DNA of 64,000 bases, taken from the NCBI GenBank assembly GCA_034422355.1, contig DAOUJS010000162.1, positions 1 to 64,000 on the forward strand. The letters run 5' to 3'. Source of the stretch: CATOSP01 sp034422355. Its GTDB lineage: Bacteria > Chloroflexota > Dehalococcoidia > Lucifugimonadales > UBA3495. A program made the translations under genes and the position numbers. Positions 6,845-15,217 of this stretch are shown in pieces (position 1 is the stretch's first letter; the number at the start of each line of letters is the position of its first letter). The notes below the pieces were generated by a model. The model did no database searches and had not been told where the DNA came from. It saw only the letters and a list, made by a program, of their open reading frames with translations.

Positions 6845-9628
6845 TTATTCGGCGGCGGTCGGGGCATAGCCTGCGTGTGATTCTGAAACGTTGGACCGGT
6901 TTGGGCGTATCCGATCTTGAGACGAACCGTTCGAATCATCCGGCGGCTGTGAGGCCGCAATATCAGCGCAACGCATCAGGGACTCCAGCCAAGCCAGTCC
7001 CCAACGTCCGAACCTTTTCTGCAACCGCCCGAACCGCTGCATTACTTCAATGGCGGCCTGTTCATTTTCCGCCGTGGTGAAGTCCTTATCGAAAGCCCTC
7101 GTCTCAAAGTGGGGCCGGGCATGTCCGTGGTGCGCGGCGATAATATGCAGGATAAGGTCTCTTTCCGGGTCGCCGGCCAAGTCGGAATCACGCATGGCGT
7201 CCAGTAACGACCCGAACTCGTGCCGGTAACCTGCGAGCACTCGCGGACGACGGTAGCGATTCGATTTGGCCAACGGTTCCCGCCCATCTTCGTTGCAAGC
7301 ATAATACTGCCAGATTTCCCTGTCTTTGCCCTTGTCATGCCATATTGCGGCGGAAACGAGAGCAGACTTGATCTGAGGTTCCAACCCCAGACGGCTCCCA
7401 ATGCCATCCATGTGCTGTGCGATAGCCCTGGTATGCTCATCCAGCCTCTGGTGGAATTTGGCTATCCCGGGGTCGTCGTCGGCAACATCTTTCTCCGGCG
7501 CCAGCAAGACCAAGTCCAGCGCCCCTTCATCAGTGTCCACATCTTCGCCTGGTTCCTTCAACGTTACCCTTTCCCGTTCTTGCCAGCCCTTGGTCTGCAT
7601 CTCCGTGTATGGTTCGCTGAGTTGTTCTGACAGGAGCGGCTTCAGCAGTTCGCCTGACCGGTATAGCAACCGTTGGCGTCGAATTTCTCCTATTTCATCC
7701 GAATCCGCAACGTCTATATTAGGGCAAGGCGGCAGTGTCTTGGCATCGAGTGTGCCTTCGGGCGTCAAACCGCCCGCTTCTACGGGCAGTACCACAGTCT
7801 TGTAATCGAGGATATTCCTGTCATTGGCAACTTCCGATAGCGGATGCATCTCCGCCCTTCCGCGTCCATCCAATAGAATAATGTGGATGCCTTGGCCTTC
7901 CCTGTCCTTGTCGTGCTCTTTCAACATGTCGCCAAGCTGCCGTCGCACGCGACCAGTGGATTCCCGTAGCCTTTCCTTTGAATGGATGCGGCAGGCATCG
8001 AACCAGTCGCGTATCCGGCCCTTTTCAAGTCCATATTTGCTGAAAAGGGAAACTTCCGACCGCCATGCCACATAGGTCTCGGGAGGGTCACTTGTTTGGC
8101 CATGAAGAAACGGCGCGACCTGCGGCCGAGCCGGCATATCGTCAACGCTGGTCAATGACCAGGCATCGAGGACAATGTCTGTAACGGGCAGCACTTCGGG
8201 TTCGGGAGCGAACGCGCTGGTCCTATCTTCACTGTCTAACTCCTGAATCAGCCGTCGCACGTTCCGGGGACTGGCGTCGACTACACCAGCGGAAGCGTTA
8301 GCCCATTCTTGGAGAATTGCAAGCGTCTTAGCAGATGCCTTGCTAAACTCTGTCGCCCTGTCCCCGGGATTTTCTTCCTTCTCTTCCCACACCACGTCAA
8401 TCTGCGCCTCCCGTTGGTCTCCCCCACGCCGGTTGACCCTGCCGAGCCGCTGGACCATGGAATCAAGCGTTGTCAGGTCGCACACCATGTGGTCAGCGTC
8501 GATGTCTATTCCCACTTCACCAGCGGAGGTGCTCACCAGATATACCGTTGCCGACGGCTGCATTTCGGGATTCAGCAAGTGTCCGTAAACCGGGTCCTCG
8601 GTAACCAACCGGTCGCGCTCGTAGCCTCGAATCGTGCCGGTCAAGAGCGCCACTCGGTCGTCAGAACCGGTCCCCAGCTTCTTCTTCAACGCAGTCGCCA
8701 CATTCCCAGCATCCTCCGGCGAACGGACGTAGATCAGAACTTTAGACAGAGCCGAATCATGCGCGTGCGCCAAATCCACTATCAGTTGAACATGAGTGTC
8801 CTTGCCTTGGGGTGCCAGGTGAAGCCGCATGAACTTCCGGGCATCGATGCGATTCACAACGACGCCATCCTGTTCGTCTTCAGGTTCCAGGCCAAATATG
8901 CCGTCGCAACCGCGGTCGCCGCGCTGCGTCGCGGACAATTCCATCACCCGGATGGGCCGAAGCTCACCATCCTTGGCCTGGGCCGCCGCGACACCGCACA
9001 ACAAGCTGCTGAACGCAGGTGTCAGGTGGGCTTCATCATGTACGATCAGCGTATCCTGACCAATTATCCCCGCGTTGTGTGTTCGCTTGTATGATCCGTC
9101 TCCGTAGCCGCTGAACAGCAACTTGCTCCCAATCATGTCAATGGTCCCAACGATGACCGCAGGGCGGGCAGGGTCTATCTTCCACTCCTCGTTGTCGGCG
9201 AGCTCGCCGCGGAGAGTGCTCACAGCCAACAGGGGCGGCTCAGCGGACAACAATCGGAGGCCCGAATCGAGATGTTGCAGCGTCTCTTGGTGCTCCGGCC
9301 AAGCTGATTTATCAGCCATGGGGTTAGGCAGCCTACTGCGTATCTGGTCAACAACATTCGTGGCCTGATCGACAACGGTCCTGCGGTTGACAATGTAGGC
9401 CAATCTTCTGGGCAACGTTACGTGATTCTCAAGTGCTTGACCAATGAGCGCGATGAGCCAGATGGGGATTACCGAGGTCTTGCCCAAGCCGGTTGGAAGG
9501 TCGCAGACAGCCGGTATTTCTGCTTCGTGACACAGCAGCCGCTCATAAAGTCGCTTCTGCCAGCGCAAAGGGGTATGCCCTGTCAGGGCCTCAAACGCCT
9601 TGTTGAAAGTAATTCCTGGCGAGTCCAT
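6845..9628 (-). CDS. cas3: Cas3 helicase-nuclease, type I-U (I-G) form with C-terminal HD domain
   Basis: A 927-residue effector that unwinds and degrades target DNA. Walker A DLPTGLGKT is at residues 43-51, DEAH (VHDEAHL) at 198-201, SAT at 232-234 and the motif VI segment QRLGRVNRRG near 395. The nuclease HD domain is at the C-terminus (AAIWHDKGKDREIWQ, then a HRHEF-like histidine, then IIAAHHGHARPHF at about 770-860). That is the reverse of most Cas3 proteins and typical of the GSU0051/I-U family. All key motifs look intact. First gene of the operon; the ATG is preceded by AGGATA. It diverges from the Cas4-Cas2 remnant, sharing a 115-bp intergenic region. Confidence 0.94.
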   Translation of the reverse strand: MDSPGITFNKAFEALTGHTPLRWQKRLYERLLCHEAEIPAVCDLPTGLGKTSVIPIWLIALIGQALENHVTLPRRLAYIVNRRTVVDQATNVVDQIRSRLPNPMADKSAWPEHQETLQHLDSGLRLLSAEPPLLAVSTLRGELADNEEWKIDPARPAVIVGTIDMIGSKLLFSGYGDGSYKRTHNAGIIGQDTLIVHDEAHLTPAFSSLLCGVAAAQAKDGELRPIRVMELSATQRGDRGCDGIFGLEPEDEQDGVVVNRIDARKFMRLHLAPQGKDTHVQLIVDLAHAHDSALSKVLIYVRSPEDAGNVATALKKKLGTGSDDRVALLTGTIRGYERDRLVTEDPVYGHLLNPEMQPSATVYLVSTSAGEVGIDIDADHMVCDLTTLDSMVQRLGRVNRRGGDQREAQIDVVWEEKEENPGDRATEFSKASAKTLAILQEWANASAGVVDASPRNVRRLIQELDSEDRTSAFAPEPEVLPVTDIVLDAWSLTSVDDMPARPQVAPFLHGQTSDPPETYVAWRSEVSLFSKYGLEKGRIRDWFDACRIHSKERLRESTGRVRRQLGDMLKEHDKDREGQGIHIILLDGRGRAEMHPLSEVANDRNILDYKTVVLPVEAGGLTPEGTLDAKTLPPCPNIDVADSDEIGEIRRQRLLYRSGELLKPLLSEQLSEPYTEMQTKGWQERERVTLKEPGEDVDTDEGALDLVLLAPEKDVADDDPGIAKFHQRLDEHTRAIAQHMDGIGSRLGLEPQIKSALVSAAIWHDKGKDREIWQYYACNEDGREPLAKSNRYRRPRVLAGYRHEFGSLLDAMRDSDLAGDPERDLILHIIAAHHGHARPHFETRAFDKDFTTAENEQAAIEVMQRFGRLQKRFGRWGLAWLESLMRCADIAASQPPDDSNGSSQDRIRPNRSNVSESHAGYAPTAAE

Positions 9629-9743
9629 CGGTTATGTATCCTATCATCATCTTTATCTACTTGAAACTTCCGAGTGTCAGTATGTTAACATGACGTTCAT
9701 TCAGTTGTTCTTGTGACCGTAGGCTGCAAGATCGAGCAGCGTA

Positions 9744-10199
9744 ATGACATCCACAACCATCGCCCCCAAACTGGTCCCCACCCGGATGCTCAACGAGTAT
9801 GCCTACTGTCCCTGGCTGGCCTACTTGGAATGGGTGCAGGGTGAGTTCGCGGACAGCGTTGATACCGTCGAGGGCCGTTTCCAGCACCGCCGGGTGGACC
9901 GGCCTTCAGGGACGCTGCCCGTTAGGTCCGCCGGCGATGCTGCCGGTCCTAAGCGGCTGGCCCGGACCTACAAGAAAATGAACGGGTTTGGCGAACCGGC
10001 GCAATACTCGGTGTTCGTCTGTGACCTGTCTCCCAAGGAGAGGGTATTGCTGGAGGAAGCCCTGACGGAAATACTGAACCTGAAGGAGGACCGGGTCTTG
10101 ATAGTGGACATGGGCCCGTCCGAAGGGCGTGGAGGCGAGAGTTACACCGTCTTGGGAAATGCCCGCGAGTTGCCAGGACGGAAGGCGGTGATAGTGTGA
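9744..10199 (+). CDS. In-frame Cas4'-'Cas2 chimera: remnant of the CRISPR adaptation module lacking Cas1
   Basis: A 151-residue frame made of two Cas pieces. Residues 1 to about 58 match the start of a Cas4 domain (PTRMLNEYAYCPWLAYLEWV, with the first conserved Cys). Residues from about 70 onward match Cas2 from just after its first beta strand (PKRLARTYKKMNGFG, QYSVFVCDLS, REDRVLIVDMG-like segment) to a normal Cas2 C-terminus (KAVIV). In I-U loci such as that of Geobacter sulfurreducens, cas4 and cas1 are fused and cas2 follows. Here one deletion removed the rest of Cas4, all of Cas1 and the first dozen residues of Cas2, including its catalytic Asp strand, yet the frame is kept. Adaptation in cis should be impossible. 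Whether a protein is made is unknown. Confidence 0.8.
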   Translation: MTSTTIAPKLVPTRMLNEYAYCPWLAYLEWVQGEFADSVDTVEGRFQHRRVDRPSGTLPVRSAGDAAGPKRLARTYKKMNGFGEPAQYSVFVCDLSPKERVLLEEALTEILNLKEDRVLIVDMGPSEGRGGESYTVLGNARELPGRKAVIV

Positions 10200-10393
10200 T
10201 GGGCAGGAGAGGACGTTGCCCCATGCGAGAGGTCAGGTAGTGAGGGCTTTCCCTTGCACCTCTCGCAGTTCCGCAGGAACAAAACCGGCAGTGCGCGCTG
10301 ACTTGGCATGAACCGGCTACGGATTTCAGAGATGAACACGGCGAAAATCACGCTACATCATCGGCTGAGGTCCGAGTCTAGACACAGATAGCG
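10200..10393 (+). promoter_or_regulatory. CRISPR leader with a large inverted repeat
   Basis: The 194 bp between the Cas4-Cas2 remnant and the first repeat should be the leader, since the repeat ends in ATTGAAGC (the usual 5' crRNA handle) on the plus strand and repeats decay at the right end. It holds a perfect 9-bp inverted repeat, GCGAGAGGT (10225-10233) with ACCTCTCGC (10258-10266), whose loop can pair further. It could be a terminator for the upstream remnant or a leader element. No clear promoter was identified. Confidence 0.5.
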
Positions 10394-12500
10394 GTTTCCA
10401 CTTCCGAAAGGCGGTGGCCCCATTGAAGCCATCATTGGCCGTTCTCCACTGGGGCAGTCAGATCGTCGTTTCCACTTCCGAAAGGCGGTGGCCCCATTGA
10501 AGCCTACCTGGGCTGGACTCTGTACGGGAGGAGCGAGGAGTTTCCACTTCCGAAAGGCGGTGGCCCCATTGAAGCCCCGAACGACACCAACTCTATCTGC
10601 CCAAAGGCACCGGTTTCCACTTCCGAAAGGCGGTGGCCCCATTGAAGCCGGCGCACAGATGAGCCGCGGTGATTACAGACCCCGGCGTGTTTCCACTTCC
10701 GAAAGGCGGTGGCCCCATTGAAGCTCCAACTCGGCAAGGAATATCTGCTCCATTGCATGTTTCCACTTCCGAAAGGCGGTGGCCCCATTGAAGCCAGACC
10801 GACCCGACCAACCACCCAGGCCAACTCGGTCGTTTCCACTTCCGAAAGGCGGTGGCCCCATTGAAGCATCCATGTCCAGGTCGGGTATCTGTTCGGCCAG
10901 AATGTTTCCACTTCCGAAAGGCGGTGGCCCCATTGAAGCGAGGAAGTGGACGCCGACGGTTACTACACCTTCCAGTTTCCACTTCCGAAAGGCGGTGGCC
11001 CCATTGAAGCGCGGACCACTCTCAGACCATCGACGCGCTAATTCACTGTTTCCACTTCCGAAAGGCGGTGGCCCCATTGAAGCCGGTAGGGGACTGGGTT
11101 CATTAGACACCTGTGATGTTGGTTTCCACTTCCGAAAGGCGGTGGCCCCATTGAAGCCACCAACCTAAGGGGGCCTTCCCTGTCTTGGGGTCGGGTTTCC
11201 ACTTCCGAAAGGCGGTGGCCCCATTGAAGCCCCAAGGGCTTAGAGCAAGCACTGGCAGACATGGCGGGGTTTCCACTTCCGAAAGGCGGTGGCCCCATTG
11301 AAGCTCGGTGGTGTGGTCGAGGATTGCTGCCTTGATTGTGAGTTTCCACTTCCGAAAGGCGGTGGCCCCATTGAAGCTTCATCCCCCAGGTCAGGGCCGC
11401 TGCCGCGCTGGCCGCGTCTCCACCGCCGAAAGGAGGTGGCCCCATTGAAGCGGGACCTACGCGGTCCAGGATCCGGACAATCCGGTCGTTTCCACCGCCG
11501 GAAGGAGGTGGCCCCATTGAAGCGTGGTGGTGACGATGGCGCGTCCTTGCTTGGTCCAGAGTTTCCACCGCCGAAAGGAGGTGGCCCCATTGAAGCACTA
11601 CCATCGCACCGTAGTACCCGAGGAATCCTAACGCGCGTCCATCGCCGAAAGGAGGTGGCCCCATTGAAGCAGCAGCACGTCGTCGATGACCTCGGCGGTC
11701 TGCCTGGTTTCCACTGCCGAAAGGAGGTGGCCCCATTGAAGCCAGGCTCCGACGTACCCCGGCAAGGTGGCCATCGGGGATGTTTCCACTTCCGAAAGGC
11801 GGTGGCCCCATTGAAGCTGGTAGTCGGGGCAGGTGCAGCTGCCGTTGACCAGGTAGTTTCCACCGCCGAAAGGAGGTGGCCCCATTGAAGTGTCAACCAG
11901 GTCCTCGCGTGGCCGTACAAGGCCCGGGCCGTTTCCACCGCCGAAAGGAGGTGGCCCCATTGAAGCGCTACAACCTTGTCAACCTCGGTGCTGATGGTGG
12001 CGTTTCCACCGCCGAAAGGAGGTGGCCCCATTGAAGCGACAATCGGGCGGCCCGGCGTTTCTTCGGCCAGACCTGTTTCCACCGCCGAAAGGAGGTGGCC
12101 CCATTGAAGCGAGCCGTTCTACGTCGACAGCGTCCTCGACACCGACGTGTTTCCACTTCCGAAAGGGAGTGGCCCCATTGAAGCCAGATTCACACCGGCA
12201 CCGGCGCGGTGACCGCGGTGGAAGGTTTCCACTTCCGAAAGGCGGTGGCCCCATTGAAGCGAAAAATAGGCTACTCAGGCTACTCACTACTCACCCGTTT
12301 CCACCGCCGAAAGGAGGTGGCCCCATTGAAGCGTAGACCCCGCCGGGCCGGAAGGAGGTGGCCCCATTGAAGCGTATTCGAGGAGGGGCAGGTAGGGCCT
12401 GACCTCGGACGTTTCCACCGCCGAAAGGAGGTGGCCCCATTGAAGCTCGCCATGCCCAGCCGCATATTCCCGCAGGGCTGGCCCGAGTTTCCACTTCCGG
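10394..12500 (+). CRISPR. CRISPR array, 36-bp repeats, about 28 spacers, type I-U (I-G)
   Basis: Twenty-eight full-length 36-bp repeats (first 10394-10429, last full one 12411-12446), one 5'-truncated repeat ending at 12373 and a half repeat at 12487-12500. Spacers are 34-40 bp, mostly 36-38. Repeats begin GTTTCCAC and end GGTGGCCCCATTGAAGC. Sub-type A has CTTCCGAAAGGCGG in the centre (first 14 repeats, and those at 11782, 12149 as a variant, 12225). Sub-type B has CCGCCGAAAGGAGG (from 11416 onward, mostly). Both fold into a stem capped by GAAA with one internal mismatch. Repeats at 11416, 11488, 11635, 11707 and 12149 carry single changes. Orientation is plus, leader on the left. Reading frames across the array merely translate the repeats. 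Confidence 0.98.
12338..12373 (+). repeat. Degenerate CRISPR repeat at the trailer end
   Basis: Only the last 27 bases (12347-12373) match the sub-type B repeat, and just 14 bases separate them from the preceding full repeat. An internal deletion removed most of one spacer and the 5' part of this repeat. Confidence 0.85.
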
Positions 12501-12617
12501 GAACAGTTGCGGGCGAGGCACAGAATGCCGGGAATTCGGGATTTCTGATATTCGTTTTCCGCCACCGGGTTGACCCGTTCCCATATCGCCGGTGAGTTTC
12601 GCAATTTTCTCAAACAA

Positions 12618-12647
12618 TTGCCTTGCTGAAGCTATCGTGGCTAGAAT
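12618..12647 (+). promoter_or_regulatory. Putative promoter of HEPN-like paralogue 2
   Basis: TTGCCT (12618-12623), an 18-nt spacer and TAGAAT (12642-12647), nearly identical to the block before paralogue 1. Predicted start lies about 20 nt before the ATG at 12673. Confidence 0.5.
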
Positions 12648-12672
12648 GGCGCATCTGAAAGGAAGGTGCGTG

Positions 12673-13059
12673 ATGACCCAGCAGGTCCAGACTTACCGCG
12701 AGCGTAGTCGGGAGTACCTGGCAAAGGCGATTGTAGAACTCGAGGCTGGAGAGCTTACCCAGGCGGCGGAGAAGGGGTGGGGCGCTGCGACGCAGATGGT
12801 GAAGGCGGTCGCTGATCAGAGGGGGATGGATCATCGGTCGCATCGGGATATTCTCCTTGTGGCTCAGGCTTTGGCACGTGAGAGTGGCGAGTTCGATATG
12901 GAGGTCCAGTTTGCTATGGCCTGTGAACTCCATATTGATTTCTACGAGGATATGTTCAATCAGATGGAGATTGAACGGCGGCTCCAGATGGTTCGTCAGT
13001 TTGTGGAGCGACTGGAGCGGTTGCTTGATGGTGAAGGCAGGCGATTAAACCACAAATAG
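12673..13059 (+). CDS. Small HEPN/PaREP1-like protein, paralogue 2
   Basis: A 128-residue paralogue of the protein at 2802: TYRERSREYLAKA, GELTQAAEKGWGAA, RGMDHRSH. The frame continues 81 nt upstream, but AAGGAAGG before the ATG at 12673 and alignment with the other copies fix the start. Its promoter and leader are near copies of those of paralogue 1. It lies 170 bp past the trailer end of the CRISPR array and 79 bp before paralogue 3. Family assignment is by pattern only; function unknown. Confidence 0.75.
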   Translation: MTQQVQTYRERSREYLAKAIVELEAGELTQAAEKGWGAATQMVKAVADQRGMDHRSHRDILLVAQALARESGEFDMEVQFAMACELHIDFYEDMFNQMEIERRLQMVRQFVERLERLLDGEGRRLNHK

Positions 13060-13138
13060 GGCATAGGGTAAAACAACCCTATAAGACAATTAACATTTAC
13101 TGTATGCTTGCCTGACTGAATTGAGGGGGAGTTTATCG

Positions 13139-13504
13139 ATGACTCAGCAGACACAGACCTACAGGGAACGGAGTCACGAATACCTGGCCAAGGCGTTTGC
13201 GGAGTTGGAGGCTGGAGACCTCACCCAAGCCTCGGAGAAGGGGTGGGGAGCTGCGGCGCAGATAGTTAAGGCAGGTGCTGACTCCAGGGGCTTGGAGCAC
13301 CAATCTCACAGAGCGCTCCTGCTGGCAGGACAGGCATTGGCACGGGAAATGTCAGGGAATGATTACTATCACGCGCTTGAGGAATTGGCCTTTGCGCGTG
13401 ATTTGCATACCAATTTCTACGAGGATGTCCTGAATGCGTCCGAAGTTGAGATGTTTCTCCGGCGTGTCAGGAGCCTGGTAGCCAAGATCGAGGGGTTGCT
13501 GTAA
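13139..13504 (+). CDS. Small HEPN/PaREP1-like protein, paralogue 3
   Basis: A 121-residue paralogue with the same core (YRERSHEYLAKAF, GDLTQASEKGWGAA, RGLEHQSH). GAGGGGGAG upstream of the ATG at 13139 is a strong ribosome site. The sequence before it (AAATAGGGCATAGGGTAAAACAA region, 13052-13074) matches that upstream of paralogue 1 (2714-2736) but not paralogue 2, so paralogue 1 has a mosaic upstream region. All three keep the Arg and paired His residues. Confidence 0.75.
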   Translation: MTQQTQTYRERSHEYLAKAFAELEAGDLTQASEKGWGAAAQIVKAGADSRGLEHQSHRALLLAGQALAREMSGNDYYHALEELAFARDLHTNFYEDVLNASEVEMFLRRVRSLVAKIEGLL

Positions 13505-13770
13505 GTTAATGCAACCCAACCCGCATGATCCGCAGACGTTCCCTCTGTGTTTGGTGCTGCCAAACATCCGCCGCATCCGGTCCGGGTCCTTGGCTTGTGG
13601 GCGAGCCAGGGCTGGAATTGGTCATTGGAGTGACGGGTATCGTCGTGGTTCCGGTCCCTTGGAGCTTTCGCAATTTTCTCCCTTTTTGAGTGCCATTGCC
13701 ATATCTCGGCAATTCAGGTACGATGGACATGTTGCCACGCATGTCAACCGCGCCAATGGTACGTATCAGG

Positions 13771-14082
13771 ATGTGGGATAAAATCAAAAGTAACGGCCCC
13801 CTTATTTCGGCCACAGCAATTGTTGTAATCGTTGGCATTGCCTTGTTTAATTGGGCCAACAACCTTACCGGCGATGTGGCCCGTCTAGGAAGCCAGGTCA
13901 ATGCCTTGGATCAGGACGTTGTTGAATTGCGCCAAGATATGAGTGAATTGCGCCAAGACATGAACACCCGGTTTGACCGGCTGGAGGCAGAGGTCAGAGT
14001 TTCCCAACAGGAGATCATTGCTGTTATTCAGGGGCACGAACACGACGACACCGGCAGGGTGTTCTTTAGGACGCCGCCTTAG
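13771..14082 (+). CDS. Small membrane-anchored coiled-coil protein
   Basis: A 103-residue protein with one N-terminal transmembrane helix (SATAIVVIVGIALFNWA, about residues 13-29) and then a heptad-rich coiled coil with a repeated seven-residue unit (VELRQDM SELRQDM, about 52-72). Several ATG codons lie upstream in frame (13690, 13741, 13756); the one at 13771 directly follows AGG and leaves a conventional signal-anchor. An intrinsic terminator follows. No family recognised; function unknown. Confidence 0.55.
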   Translation: MWDKIKSNGPLISATAIVVIVGIALFNWANNLTGDVARLGSQVNALDQDVVELRQDMSELRQDMNTRFDRLEAEVRVSQQEIIAVIQGHEHDDTGRVFFRTPP

Positions 14083-14112
14083 TTGCGTTTTGCCCGATAC
14101 GCTAATCATGCG

Positions 14113-14143
14113 AGGCCCCGGCCAACAACCGGGGCCTTTCGTT
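14113..14143 (+). terminator. Rho-independent terminator
   Basis: AGGCCCCGG (14113-14121) pairs with CCGGGGCCT (14129-14137), followed by a T-rich tail TTCGTTT. It ends the coiled-coil gene transcript. Confidence 0.85.
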
Positions 14144-14387
14144 TGACCCAAACCATCCACCCCTGCGAAACTACCGGAAACAGCCTGTCTGAGGGCCGGA
14201 CCTGAATTTGGGACTTATGCAATTCTCTCCCATGCCGCCCCCGAATTGACTACCCTCAACCCAGACCATACAATTCAGGACGAGTCCTGATGTCCGGCGG
14301 TCCATCTGGGTGACGTTCATCCGGGTGACGTTCAGTACAGGCATGGAACCGGCCGGGCGCCATTGCAGGACGCATTGAGGAGGTCCG
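14144..14387. other. Intergenic region
   Basis: Between the terminator and the hydratase gene. There is a short internal near-repeat (GGTGACGTTCATCC then GGGTGACGTTCAGTAC, 14310-14340). No gene, RNA or clear promoter is seen. Confidence 0.5.
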
Positions 14388-15167
14388 ATGGCTTACGAGC
14401 ATATTCTGTTGGAGAAAGACTCGGGAGTGGCGATCATCACCTTGAATCGCCCCGAAGTCCTGAACGCGATGAACCGGAAGCTGAGTTCGGAACTGCATGA
14501 CGCCGTGATTGCTATGAATGAGGATGACGAAATCGGCTGCATCGTCATCACCGGCACGGGGGAGAGGGCCTTCTCCGCTGGCGGCGACATTCACGAGCAA
14601 CGGGAGACCGCGCTGCTTTCCGAGGAGGAGCAGGCCGCCCTCAGCAGGGGACGGGAGGGCTGGTCGTATGACATTTCCGCGTCTCCCAAGCCCGTTATCG
14701 GCATGATGAACGGCCTGGCCTACGGGGGCGCAGCCGTGCTGTCTTCGTCCCTGGACTTCCGCATCGGCTGCGAGAACACCAAGTTCCGGTTCCTGGCCGC
14801 GGCTTACGGCAGGATCAACTGCTCCTGGACCTTGCCCAACCAGATAGGCTGGCCGATGGCCAAGGAGTTGCTGTTCTCCGGCCGGGTCGTTGAAGCCGAC
14901 GAAGCCTACCGGATTGGTCTGCTCAACCACCTTGTGCCCAAGGACCAGCTTCGGGAAAAGACTATGGAGATCGCCGCCACCATCGCCGGCAACCGCCATG
15001 AGTCGGTCCAGGGCTTCAAGCGCCTGTTGCTCGAGGGCAGGAACAAGGACCTGCGGGAACAGTACGAAAACGAGCGCTACTTCAACCGTGAGGTGGTGCA
15101 GGGTTACGGCGTGGAGCAGGCGTTCCCGGAGTTCATCTCCAGGAGGGGGCGGCCTCTGTCGGAGTAA
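14388..15167 (+). CDS. Enoyl-CoA hydratase/isomerase (crotonase) family protein
   Basis: A 259-residue crotonase-fold enzyme. ITLNRPEVLNAMNRKL, the oxyanion-hole segments FSAGGDIHE (about 63-71) and MNGLAYGGAA (about 107-116), and a C-terminal helical part are standard. The positions that carry catalytic glutamates in classical enoyl-CoA hydratase do not appear acidic here (the segment runs RFLAAAYGRINCSW), so the reaction may not be simple hydration; isomerase, hydrolase or lyase activity is possible. GGAGGT 4 nt before the ATG fixes the start. It stands alone on the plus strand, converging with the histidine operon. Confidence 0.88.
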   Translation: MAYEHILLEKDSGVAIITLNRPEVLNAMNRKLSSELHDAVIAMNEDDEIGCIVITGTGERAFSAGGDIHEQRETALLSEEEQAALSRGREGWSYDISASPKPVIGMMNGLAYGGAAVLSSSLDFRIGCENTKFRFLAAAYGRINCSWTLPNQIGWPMAKELLFSGRVVEADEAYRIGLLNHLVPKDQLREKTMEIAATIAGNRHESVQGFKRLLLEGRNKDLREQYENERYFNREVVQGYGVEQAFPEFISRRGRPLSE

Positions 15168-15217
15168 TGGGGTCTTGAGTAAGGGCGTCCTGTTGCCTGG
15201 GATTCAGGAGGCGGGAG

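Noticed and set aside
10358..12465. Several long frames on both strands with repeated units such as GATAFRKWK or MGPPPFGSGN
   Set aside because: They are translations of the CRISPR repeats and spacers; the periodicity equals repeat plus spacer.
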